Origin: Ancylobacter sp. IITR112
GTDB lineage: Bacteria; Pseudomonadota; Alphaproteobacteria; Rhizobiales; Xanthobacteraceae
Direction of reading: 5' to 3'
NCBI RefSeq assembly: GCF_041415945.1
Contig: NZ_JBGCUS010000001.1
Span: forward strand, 124,001 to 188,000
DNA: 64,000 bases
In this document: in pieces, positions 43,654 to 51,330 of the stretch
Numbering within the stretch: the stretch's first letter is position 1
How the letters are laid out: the number at the start of each line of letters is the position of its first letter
Made by a program: the position numbers and the translations under genes
Notes under the pieces: model-generated
The model's input: the letters and a program-made list of their open reading frames with translations, nothing else
Databases searched by the model: none
Told to the model about the DNA's origin: nothing

Positions 43654-45249
43654 ATGAGGAAGCGTTCGCAAGCCGGCACCGATGGCGTCGCCGTGCCCGC
43701 CCTGCCGGCGGACGGCGAGCCCGTGCGCGCGCAGGCGGCACGCCTGCCTTCCGGAGCCGGCGAATCCCGCGCCTCGGGTGGCGCCGCCGCGCCACAGCCG
43801 GGCGCGCGCCGCGGGTTCCATCTCGGCCTCTCCGGCAAGCTGCTGGCCTTCACCCTCGCCTTCGTGCTGCTGGCGGAGGTGCTGATTCTGGTGCCGGCGG
43901 TCGCGGCGTTCCGGCTCAACTGGCTGTCCGACCGGCTCGCCGCCGCCCGGACCGCCGCGCTGGTGCTGGACGCCGCCCCGGACGGCATGATCTCGCCGCA
44001 ACTGACCCAGGAATTGCTCCGCAGCGTCGGCGCCATCACCGTGGCGCTCAAACGCGACGATACACGCCGCCTGCTCGCCTCTTCCGATATGCCGCCGGAA
44101 GTCGACCACCACGCCGATGTGCGCGATGTCGGGCCGTGGCAGGCGGTGCGCGAAGCTTTCGACACGCTGATGGCGCCGAACGGGCGCATCATCCGCGCCG
44201 TCGGCACCCCGCCGCGCGGCGACGGCTTTGTCGAGATCGTCATCAGCGAGACGCCGCTGCGCAAGGCGATGCTGCGCTTCACCGGCAATGTGCTGCTGGT
44301 GTCGCTGGTGATCGCCGCGCTCACCGGCGCGCTGGTCTATCTCGGCCTCGCCTGGATGTTCGTGCGGCCGATGCGCCGCCTTACCCAGCGCATGGTCGCC
44401 TTCCGCCTCAACCCGGCTTTGCCGGTGCTGGAACGCGACGATGACCGGCGGATGGACGAGATCGGCCAGGCCGAGCGCGAACTCACCACCATGCAGCGGC
44501 AGATCGCCGAGACGCTGCAGCAGAAGAGCCATCTCGCCGCCCTCGGCCTCGCCGTGTCGAAGATCAATCACGACCTGCGCAACCTGCTGGCCTCGGTGCA
44601 GCTTATTTCCGATCGTCTCGCCGATATTCGCGACCCGGCGGTGCAGCGCTTCGCGCCCAAGCTGGAGGCGGCGCTGGACCGCGCCATCGCCTATTGCGAG
44701 CACACGCTCGCTTACGGCAAGGCGCAGGAGCCGCCGCCCGAGCGCCGCATGGTGGCGCTGGCGCCGCTGGTGGCGGAGGTGCGCGACACGCTCGGCCTCG
44801 GCCCGGGGGAGGACGGCACCGGCATCGGCTTTGTCGAATCGATCGACCGCGATCTCATGGTCGATGCCGATCCCGACCAGTTGTTCCGCGTGCTGCTCAA
44901 TCTCTGCCGCAACGCGGTGGAGGCGCTGCGCGCGCGCGGGCCCAACGATGTCGCCCGTGACCAGATCCGTATCACCGGCCGGCGCGAGGGCGCGATCGTC
45001 ATCATCGAAGTCGCCGACACCGGCCCCGGCGTGCCGGAGCGGGCGCGGGCGCATCTGTTCGAGGCGTTCCAGGGCTCGGTGAGCCGGGGTGGCACCGGGC
45101 TCGGCCTCGCCATCGCCGCCGAGCTGATGCAGGCGCATGGCGGCGATCTGCAACTGGTCCCCGGCACGATCGGCGCTACCTTCCAGCTTCGGGTGCCGGA
45201 CCGGCCGGTCGATCTCGACGCCCACCGGGCGCTGCGCTCCTTCGGCTGA
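43654..45249 (+). CDS. membrane sensor histidine kinase (orphan)
   Basis: 531 aa. After about 55 disordered residues there are a first helix (LLAFTLAFVLLAEVLILVPAVAAF), a periplasmic sensor of about 130 residues, a second helix (VLLVSLVIAALTGALVYLGLAWMFV), HAMP (RPMRRLTQRMVAFR) and an H-box LGLAVSKINHDLRNLLASVQL. The ATPase follows: N box NLCRNAVEAL, G1 DTGPGV, G2 GGTGLGLAIA. The NHDLRN form of the H-box places it in the less common HPK4-like class. No response regulator gene adjoins it. Divergent from rpmH. Confidence 0.88.
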   Translation: MRKRSQAGTDGVAVPALPADGEPVRAQAARLPSGAGESRASGGAAAPQPGARRGFHLGLSGKLLAFTLAFVLLAEVLILVPAVAAFRLNWLSDRLAAARTAALVLDAAPDGMISPQLTQELLRSVGAITVALKRDDTRRLLASSDMPPEVDHHADVRDVGPWQAVREAFDTLMAPNGRIIRAVGTPPRGDGFVEIVISETPLRKAMLRFTGNVLLVSLVIAALTGALVYLGLAWMFVRPMRRLTQRMVAFRLNPALPVLERDDDRRMDEIGQAERELTTMQRQIAETLQQKSHLAALGLAVSKINHDLRNLLASVQLISDRLADIRDPAVQRFAPKLEAALDRAIAYCEHTLAYGKAQEPPPERRMVALAPLVAEVRDTLGLGPGEDGTGIGFVESIDRDLMVDADPDQLFRVLLNLCRNAVEALRARGPNDVARDQIRITGRREGAIVIIEVADTGPGVPERARAHLFEAFQGSVSRGGTGLGLAIAAELMQAHGGDLQLVPGTIGATFQLRVPDRPVDLDAHRALRSFG

Positions 45250-45288
45250 GGCGGGGCAACGCGCCCCGATTCTGCGAAAGGATGCGAT

Positions 45289-46635
45289 GTGAACCGACGC
45301 CTATCCTCGCCCGATTCCCTGCCGCCGGGCCTGAGCCGCCGCCGCGTGCTCGCCGCGCTGGCGGCCGGCCTGCCGCTGCTGGGCGCCACGGGCGCTCCGG
45401 CACAGCCCAATCTCGCCACGCCGGTGATTCCCGGAAGCCCGGGGGCAGCGCCGGTCAAGGTTACGGTCGAGGGGCGCCGCCTCCTGGTCGATGGCCAGCC
45501 CTTTCATGTCCGCGGCGTCGCCGGCGACGGGCCGCTGGCGCTGCTGCCCGGACTGGGCGCCACCACGGTGCGCAGCTATGGCGAGGACCCCGGCCCGCTG
45601 CTCGATGCGGCCGGCACGCTCGGCCTCAAGGTGATCGTTGGCCTGTGGGTCGGCCAGCCGCGCCAGGGCGCCGACTACAACGACGCCGCCTTCCGCGCCC
45701 GCCAGCTCGCCGAGCTGGAGGCCGTGGTGACCAAATATCGCGGCCATCCCGCTTTGCTGATGTGGGGCGTCGGTAATGAGGTGGAGGTCGACCTCGCCGA
45801 TGATTCGCCAGTCTGGCCTGTGATCGAGGAGGTCGCGGCCATGGTCGCTCGCCTCGATCCCGCCCATCCCCCGCTTGCCGTGCTGGCCGAGACCGGCAGC
45901 GACAAGGTGGAAAAGCTGCGCCGGGCGGCGCCCAGCATCCAGGTTCTGGGTCTCAACTCCTATGGCGACGCCCTCTATTCCGTGACCGAGCGGGCGCGCA
46001 AGCAGGGCTGGGACGGGCCGATCATCATCACCGAGCTCGGCGCGCTTGGCCAGTGGCAGGCGGCGCACGCGCCCTGGGGGGCGCCCTTCGAGCCGAGTTC
46101 GACCCAGAAAGCGATCCAGCTTCGGCGCTATCTCGCCGCGCTGGAGACGCAGGAAGCTGGCGCCATCCTCTTCCTCTGGGGCCAGAAGCAGGAGGTGACG
46201 CCGAGCTGGCACAGCCTGCTGCTGCCCGATGGCGTGTGGCTGGAGGCGGCGGAAGCCATGGCGCAGGCCTGGGGCGGGCAGCCGCCAGGCGGCAACCAGG
46301 CCCCGCGCATCGCCGCGCTGCGGGTGGCGGGAGAGCCGAGCGCGCCTTTTGCCGCGTGGCCGGCGAATGAGGAGGGCGCGTTCACGCTCGACGCTGTCGA
46401 GCCCGATGGCGACCTGATGGAGGTGCGCTGGTTCGTGATGGCCGAGAGCGAGGAACGCGGCATTGGCGGCGATCGCGAAGCGGTGCCGCCGCTTTTCCCC
46501 GAGGCGGTGCGCCAGAGCGGACCGACCGGCGCGCGCGTCGCCGGCCTCCGGCCGGGGCATTACCGCATCTTCGTCGAATTGCGCGACGGCAAGGGCGCCG
46601 GCGCCACCGCCAATATGCCGTTCGCGGTGCGCTAG
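45289..46635 (+). CDS. Tat-exported glycoside hydrolase-like TIM-barrel protein
   Basis: 448 aa. Twin-arginine signal LSRRRVLAALAAGLPLLG (about residues 15-32). The barrel has VDGQPFHVRGVAG at its start, a probable acid/base Glu in MWGVGNEVEV and a probable nucleophile Glu in IIITELGALGQW, the pattern of clan GH-A enzymes (GH2/GH5-like). The last 110 residues look like an immunoglobulin-like beta domain. Substrate not deducible. GTG start with AAAGGA six bases upstream. Confidence 0.72.
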   Translation: MNRRLSSPDSLPPGLSRRRVLAALAAGLPLLGATGAPAQPNLATPVIPGSPGAAPVKVTVEGRRLLVDGQPFHVRGVAGDGPLALLPGLGATTVRSYGEDPGPLLDAAGTLGLKVIVGLWVGQPRQGADYNDAAFRARQLAELEAVVTKYRGHPALLMWGVGNEVEVDLADDSPVWPVIEEVAAMVARLDPAHPPLAVLAETGSDKVEKLRRAAPSIQVLGLNSYGDALYSVTERARKQGWDGPIIITELGALGQWQAAHAPWGAPFEPSSTQKAIQLRRYLAALETQEAGAILFLWGQKQEVTPSWHSLLLPDGVWLEAAEAMAQAWGGQPPGGNQAPRIAALRVAGEPSAPFAAWPANEEGAFTLDAVEPDGDLMEVRWFVMAESEERGIGGDREAVPPLFPEAVRQSGPTGARVAGLRPGHYRIFVELRDGKGAGATANMPFAVR

Positions 46636-46818
46636 CGCCACTCGCGGGTGTGCGGAGGCGGACGCGAACGGCGCGCCCGCCTGTGGATAGCGCGCTTGCG
46701 CGTCGCTGCCGCTTGCAATGCGCGCGCAAACGGGGTAGCAGACGGGCCCTCGCGGTTGGCCAACCACTCTGGTCCGCCCGCCGCGAACAGGCTTCCCCGC
46801 CGCAGGGCGGAAAGCCGG

Positions 46819-46895
46819 GCGCCCGTAGCTCAGCTGGATAGAGCACCAGACTACGAATCTGGGGGTCAGAGGTTCGAATCCTTTCGGGCGCGCCA
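46819..46895 (+). tRNA. tRNA-Arg (anticodon ACG)
   Basis: 77 bases with encoded CCA. Acceptor arms GCGCCCG (46819-46825) and CGGGCGC (46885-46891), D-arm GCTCAGCTGGATAGAGC, anticodon stem CCAGA/TCTGG around CTACGAA with ACG at 46853-46855, and T-loop GGTTCGAATCC. A-34 is expected to be edited to inosine to read CGN codons. It adjoins a 660-base gene-free stretch. Confidence 0.97.
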
Positions 46896-47156
46896 TTCCA
46901 TCTCATTGAAAACGCTGAGATTTTAGAATCTGCCGGGTGCTGTCGACCGGCTTAATTTTTGAAGTTACGCCGGTTTTGGATGGGCGGACACTGCTTCGCG
47001 CCCAGTCGCATCTCGGCGTGTTTGCGGCGGACAACCCACTACGGAACTAAGGTTGACCAGTTCGCCCCTCACTGCGACGTCAGGATTATTGCGTTGACCT
47101 AGGGCACCGGAGCCCGGATGGCTGCGCTGTTCTCCACATCGATCGAGTTGCGCCAC

Positions 47157-47220
47157 CTGGCCTGCTGCCGGCTTCATGAAACACCCACTCTCGGTGTCCA
47201 CGAAACCGGCAGCAGGCCAG
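47157..47220. repeat. long two-part hairpin in the gene-free stretch
   Basis: CTGGCCTGCTGCCGG (47157-47171) and its exact reverse complement (47206-47220) enclose 34 bases that contain a second small inverted repeat, ACACC (47181-47185) with GGTGT (47193-47197). A 15-bp perfect stem with a structured loop is unusual for random sequence; it could be a mobile-element relic or a small structured RNA. Confidence 0.55.
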
Positions 47221-47502
47221 TCGCGCGAATTGCCGCTTTGACGCGCAGGATAAGGTGCCTGCTTGTCGGTCTTGGGATGGAGGGCAGACAGGCGGTTTAA
47301 GAGATGGAATCGTCCGCTTTGCGCCGCCATGTCGGTCATTGCCGTGGTGACGGGCCGTCCCCAGAAGCGGATATCAGCGAAGCACGCTAGTTCGGCACTT
47401 TTTACCGTCAGCGAGTGCGTCCGTGTCAGCGCCAGGAACGAAACTAAGGCGGTTGAGCGATAGCAGACATGGAGAGGATCAGTTGACCGACGTTATGTCG
47501 AC

Positions 47503-47518
47503 ATAAAGATGTCTTTAT
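47503..47518. promoter_or_regulatory. palindromic operator upstream of metE
   Basis: ATAAAGA, TG, TCTTTAT: a perfect 7+2+7 dyad, immediately preceded by another palindrome, TTATGTCGACATAA (47493-47506). It ends eight bases before a TTGACA box. An ArsR-type methionine-cycle regulator such as SahR is a plausible binder, since its known alphaproteobacterial targets include metE; that assignment is from memory and not certain. Confidence 0.5.
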
Positions 47519-47525
47519 ATCTTAT

Positions 47526-47554
47526 TTGACAATCCCGAAGGCCCGGGTCATTGT
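47526..47554 (+). promoter_or_regulatory. metE promoter
   Basis: TTGACA (47526-47531), 17 bases, CATTGT (47549-47554). The predicted start near 47561 falls exactly where the cobalamin riboswitch begins, which supports the assignment. Confidence 0.6.
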
Positions 47555-47559
47555 CCTGC

Positions 47560-47757
47560 CGTCAAGGTTCTGCGGCGCCGCGTGCGTCGCAGCTAAGAGG
47601 GAAGCCGGTGAGTCTCTCGGGACAATGCCGGCGCTGCCCCCGCAACTGTAAGCGGCGAGCCTGTCGTCCATTCCGTGTCACTGGAGCGCAAGTTCCGGGA
47701 AGGCCGGGCGAGAGGCGGTGACCCGCGAGCCAGGAGACCTGCCCTGACAACATAATC
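47560..47757 (+). promoter_or_regulatory. cobalamin (B12) riboswitch of metE
   Basis: The conserved aptamer pieces appear in order: AAGAGGGAAGCCGGTG, GCCGGCGCTGCCCCCGCAACTGTAAGCGG, CACTGG, GGGAAGGCCGGGCGAGAGG and the B12 box GCGAGCCAGGAGACCTGCC (47725-47743). Adenosyl- or methylcobalamin binding should switch off MetE, which is only useful when B12 is lacking. The downstream leader (47745-47872) is nearly the same as that of the nrdA riboswitch at the other end of the block. Confidence 0.95.
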
Positions 47758-47846
47758 GTCCCTGGGCGGGGTGTCCGGTGGTGCGTTCGCGCGTCCGCCG
47801 GTGTGTTGCGCCGGTGGTTGCGTCGTCGCGTCCGCTCGGCCTTTGC

Positions 47847-47864
47847 CCCCAATCCTGATTGGGG
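47847..47864 (+). promoter_or_regulatory. start-region hairpin, expression platform of the metE riboswitch
   Basis: CCCCAAT, CCTG, ATTGGGG, ending eight bases before the metE ATG. GGGG is the only Shine-Dalgarno-like sequence there and is locked in the stem, so the riboswitch probably acts on translation. The same hairpin with loop GCTG (as read on the minus strand) precedes nrdA. Confidence 0.7.
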
Positions 47865-47872
47865 TTAGCCGA

Positions 47873-50236
47873 ATGAACTTCCCTTATTCCGCCGGCACGG
47901 TGCCGGTTTCCACCCTCGGTACGCCGCGCATCGGTCCGCGCCGCGAACTCAAGGCCGCCCTTGAATCATACTGGTCCGGCAAGAGCGACGCGCCGGCACT
48001 GCTGGAGGCCGCCGCGCGCCTGCGCGCCGCCAATTGGGCGCGGCAGAAGGCGCTGGGCGTCACCAACATCCCCTCCAACGATTTCTCGCTCTACGACCAT
48101 GTGCTCGACACGGCGGTGATGGTGGGAGCGATCCCGCCCGCCTATGGCTGGACCGGCGGTCCGGTGCCGCTCGACACCTATTTCGCCATGGCGCGCGGCA
48201 GCCAGAGCGGGGAGGCAGCGTGCGCGCATGGTCACGCGGACCAGCAGAGTCACGGCGTTCCGGCGCTGGAGATGACCAAATGGTTCGACACCAACTATCA
48301 CTACATGGTGCCGGAATTTTCTCGCGGGCAGCGCTTCTCGCTCACCTCCGCCAAGCCGGTCGACGAGTATCGCGAAGCCAAGGCGCTGGGCTATGAGACA
48401 CGGCCGGTGCTGCTGGGGCCCGTCAGCTTCCTCACGCTCGGCAAGGCGAAGGAAGACGGGCTTGAACCGCTCAGCCTGCTTGGCGAATTGCTGCCGGTCT
48501 ATGTCGAGGTGCTGCGCCGGCTCTCCGCCTCGGGAGCGGACTGGGTGCAGATCGACGAGCCCTGCCTCGTCACAGATCTTGATGACGCCGCCCGCGCCGC
48601 GCTGCGCGAGGCCTATGGCTTCTTTGCCCATGCGCTGCCCCGGCTGAAGATCATGCTGACCCCCTATTTCGGCCGGCTCGGCGACAATCTCGACACAGCG
48701 CTTTCCCTGCCGGTCGCCGGGCTGCATCTCGATCTGGTGCGCGGCGCCGGGCAACTGCGCGAGGTGGCGGACAGGGCGCGCGCGGGCCTCGTGCTGTCGC
48801 TCGGTGTCATTGACGGGCGCAATGTCTGGCGCGCCAATCTTCCGAAGCTGCTCGACACGCTTGAACCCTTCGTGCGCAAGCGCGGCACCGATCATGTCGA
48901 GATCGCCCCGTCCTGCTCGCTGCTGCATGTGCCGATCGACCTCGAACAGGAAACCGGCCTCGATCCCGATGTGAAGAGCTGGCTCGCCTTCGCCGTGCAG
49001 AAGATGGACGAACTCGTCACGCTCGGCACCGCGCTCGCCGGCGGGCGCGAGGTGGTGCTCGGCAAGCTCGCCGCCTCGGCCAGGGCCGCCGAGGCCCGCG
49101 CAACATCCGCCAAGGTGCACGATGCCGCCGTCGCCGCGCGCCTGTCGGCTATCACGCCGGCGGATACGCGCCGCGCCAGCCCGTTCGCCCACCGCGCCGA
49201 ACAGCAGCGTGCGCGCCTTGGTCTGCCGCTCTACCCGACCACCACCATCGGCTCCTTCCCGCAGACGCCGGAAGTGCGCAAGGCACGTGCCGCCCACGGC
49301 AAGGGTGAACTGACGGACATCGCCTACGAGGCGTTTCTGAAGGAGGAGACCGCCCGCACCATTCGCTGGCAGGAGGAGATCGGGCTCGATGTGCTCGTGC
49401 ATGGCGAGTTCGAGCGCAACGACATGGTGCAGTATTTCGGCGAGCAGCTTTCCGGCTTCGCCTTCACCCGGCATGGCTGGGTACAGAGCTATGGCTCGCG
49501 CTATGTCCGCCCGCCGATCCTGTTCGGCGATGTCTCGCGGCCCGCGCCGATGACGGTCGACTGGTGGCGCTTTGCGCAAGGGTGCACCGATCGGCCGTTG
49601 AAGGGCATGCTGACCGGCCCGGTGACGATCCTCAACTGGTCTTTCGTCCGCGATGATGTGCCCCGAAGCTTGGCCTGCCGACAGATCGCGCTCGCCATAC
49701 GCGACGAGGTGGTCGACCTGGAAGCCGCCGGCGCGGCGATGATCCAGATCGACGAGGCGGCGATCCGCGAGGGCCTGCCGCTGCGCCGCGCCGAGTGGGA
49801 CGCCTATCTCGACTGGGCGGTGGAGAGCTTCCGCCTCTGTGCCTCCGGCGTGCGGGACGAGACGCAGATCCACACCCATATGTGCTATTCGGAGTTCAAC
49901 GACATCATCGCCTCCATCGCAGCCATGGATGCCGATGTGATCTCCATCGAGACCTCACGCTCGAAGATGGAACTGCTCGACGCCTTCGTCGACTATCGCT
50001 ACCCCAATGAGATCGGGCCGGGGGTCTACGACATCCACTCGCCGCGCGTGCCGCCGGTCGAGGAGATGGTCGAACTGCTGGTGAAGGCGAGGGAGCGCCT
50101 TGCCGCCGAGCAGATATGGGTCAATCCCGATTGCGGGCTCAAGACCCGCAAATGGGACGAGGTGCGCCCGGCGCTCATCAACATGGTGGCAGCGGCGCAT
50201 CGCCTGCGCAGCGATCTCGCCCAGGCGGCCGAATGA
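47873..50236 (+). CDS. metE: cobalamin-independent methionine synthase
   Basis: 5-methyltetrahydropteroyltriglutamate--homocysteine methyltransferase, zinc enzyme, cytoplasmic. 787 aa: two barrel domains; the N-terminal one begins VSTLGTPRIGPRRELK, the C-terminal catalytic one at about residue 455 (LPLYPTTTIGSFPQTPEVRKAR). Homocysteine/Zn residues appear in HTHMCYSEFND and WVNPDCGLKTRKW. The ATG at 47873 gives the family N-terminus; the in-frame extension to 47771 lies in the riboswitch leader. Controlled by a B12 riboswitch. The stop overlaps the next gene's ATG (ATGA). Confidence 0.97.
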   Translation: MNFPYSAGTVPVSTLGTPRIGPRRELKAALESYWSGKSDAPALLEAAARLRAANWARQKALGVTNIPSNDFSLYDHVLDTAVMVGAIPPAYGWTGGPVPLDTYFAMARGSQSGEAACAHGHADQQSHGVPALEMTKWFDTNYHYMVPEFSRGQRFSLTSAKPVDEYREAKALGYETRPVLLGPVSFLTLGKAKEDGLEPLSLLGELLPVYVEVLRRLSASGADWVQIDEPCLVTDLDDAARAALREAYGFFAHALPRLKIMLTPYFGRLGDNLDTALSLPVAGLHLDLVRGAGQLREVADRARAGLVLSLGVIDGRNVWRANLPKLLDTLEPFVRKRGTDHVEIAPSCSLLHVPIDLEQETGLDPDVKSWLAFAVQKMDELVTLGTALAGGREVVLGKLAASARAAEARATSAKVHDAAVAARLSAITPADTRRASPFAHRAEQQRARLGLPLYPTTTIGSFPQTPEVRKARAAHGKGELTDIAYEAFLKEETARTIRWQEEIGLDVLVHGEFERNDMVQYFGEQLSGFAFTRHGWVQSYGSRYVRPPILFGDVSRPAPMTVDWWRFAQGCTDRPLKGMLTGPVTILNWSFVRDDVPRSLACRQIALAIRDEVVDLEAAGAAMIQIDEAAIREGLPLRRAEWDAYLDWAVESFRLCASGVRDETQIHTHMCYSEFNDIIASIAAMDADVISIETSRSKMELLDAFVDYRYPNEIGPGVYDIHSPRVPPVEEMVELLVKARERLAAEQIWVNPDCGLKTRKWDEVRPALINMVAAAHRLRSDLAQAAE

Positions 50237-50988
50237 GCGGGGCATACAGCCCGGAAGTGACGCGTCTCATCGACATCGTCTTCCCGGGCGCCACCAACCA
50301 TCACGGCACCCTCTTCGGGGGTGCCGGCCTCGCTCTCATGGACCGGGTCGCCTTCATCGCGGCGGCCCGGTACGCACGAGCCGACTTCGTCACGGCGTCC
50401 TGCGAGCGGATCGACTTCGCGGCACCCGCACAGCTTGGCGACATCGTCGAACTGACCGGACGGGTCATCCGCGTCGGCCGCCGTTCGCTCGGTGTCGAGG
50501 TCGATATGGTGGCCGAAGCACCGCTCGCCGGCGCGCGGCGACGTTGCACGGTGGGGGTGTTCAACATGGTGGCGGCCGAGATGCCCGCGACCATGCCGCC
50601 GGTGTCTGAAGCGGTGGAAGACAGCCCGGAGGTTCTCCGCATGGCCGATCTCGTCATGCCGGGCGAGACCAGCCATTACGGCAGCCTCTATGGCGGCAGC
50701 GCGCTGGCCTTCATGGCCAAGGCGGCGTTTGTGGTGGCGACGCGGCATTCGCGCCGCGCCGTGGTCATGGCCGCGGCTCCGGCGGTCGAGTTTGCCCGCG
50801 AGATCAGGCCCGGTGCGATCATCGAGGTGGAGGCGCGGCTGGCACGCGGAGGGCGCAGCTCAATGACCGTCGAGACCAAGCTCTGGGCGGAAGACCTCGG
50901 CATCGGCGAGCGCCACCCCTGCGGCACCGGCAGCTTTGTTATGGTGGCGGTCGATGAGGCGCACCGGCCGGTCGCACTGGCCCCGTGA
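50233..50988 (+). CDS. tandem hot-dog acyl-CoA thioesterase
   Basis: 251 aa made of two hot-dog domains, each with the same core: TNHHGTLFGGAGLALMDRVAFIAAARYA (about residues 19-46) and TSHYGSLYGGSALAFMAKAAFVVATRH (about residues 148-174). Such double-domain enzymes hydrolyse acyl-CoA. Translationally coupled to metE, hence also under B12 control, a partnership I do not know from elsewhere. The second domain has Tyr where the first has His in the NHHG-type motif. Confidence 0.82.
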   Translation: MSGAYSPEVTRLIDIVFPGATNHHGTLFGGAGLALMDRVAFIAAARYARADFVTASCERIDFAAPAQLGDIVELTGRVIRVGRRSLGVEVDMVAEAPLAGARRRCTVGVFNMVAAEMPATMPPVSEAVEDSPEVLRMADLVMPGETSHYGSLYGGSALAFMAKAAFVVATRHSRRAVVMAAAPAVEFAREIRPGAIIEVEARLARGGRSSMTVETKLWAEDLGIGERHPCGTGSFVMVAVDEAHRPVALAP

Positions 50989-50994
50989 CCTTGT

Positions 50995-51024
50995 GATGCC
51001 GGCGCAGGCGAATGCGCCGGCATC
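50995..51024 (+). terminator. hairpin ending the metE transcript
   Basis: GATGCCGGCGCA, loop GGCGAA, TGCGCCGGCATC: perfect 12-base arms, six bases after the thioesterase stop codon. Only a weak T-run follows, so termination may be incomplete. Confidence 0.6.
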
Positions 51025-51033
51025 ATCCCCTGT

Positions 51034-51128
51034 TCAATCCCCGGCCAGCGCGCCGCCATTCTGGTATTCGATGACGCGGGTCTCGAAGAAGTTCTTCTCC
51101 TTCTTCAGGTCCATCGCCTCGCTCATCC
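51034..51128 (-). pseudogene. duplicated 3' end of nrdB
   Basis: 95 bases match the end of the intact nrdB gene (53075-53169) at all but two positions. On the minus strand they still encode the last 30 or so NrdB residues ([22 protein letters not shown], then NGGALAGD and TGA), with the penultimate Trp changed to Gly. Similarity stops abruptly at 51128. No start or other part of nrdB is present here. Together with the real gene it forms a 95-bp direct repeat around the chemoreceptor gene. Confidence 0.92.
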
Positions 51129-51330
51129 GCGTGCCGACCTGAGAGGGCGTGGCGGCGCCGATTGGTGCCGCCGCCGCCGCGCTCCGCCGGAGGCATCAGT
51201 CGGGTGACGATGATCACCCAAAACGGAGCCAAAAGCCGCCGGCCAGTGCCAGATCGGACCCAATTCCTTCAGCTGATTTTTTCAGGGGCCTTAAAGAGAA
51301 CTCTCCTCACGAAACTCCCGGTCGTCGGCG

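Larger units (their letters stand above)
46896..47525. other. gene-free stretch after tRNA-Arg
   Basis: About 630 bases with no credible gene. An open frame on the minus strand (46965-47339, 124 codons) has no family resemblance and unlikely composition. Base composition is less GC-rich than the neighbours, especially 47460-47530. It contains a long hairpin (47157-47220) and the metE control region at its right end. The position after a tRNA fits an old integration scar, but no integrase or duplicated tRNA end is visible. Confidence 0.6.

Noticed and set aside
46871..46895. tRNA-Arg 3' end as a phage or island attachment site
   Set aside because: I looked for a second copy of the tRNA end to the right and found none, and there is no integrase gene; kept only as a hypothesis in the findings.
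46965..47339. 124-codon minus-strand frame after tRNA-Arg
   Set aside because: No family resemblance, and it runs through a perfect 15-bp hairpin; better explained as non-coding scar DNA.
47562..47852. Two similar short antisense open frames beginning MGAKAER, here and at 57119-57520
   Set aside because: Their similarity comes from the duplicated riboswitch RNA on the opposite strand, not from protein conservation.
47966..49879. 637-codon minus-strand open frame across metE
   Set aside because: Antisense shadow of an unmistakable metE.
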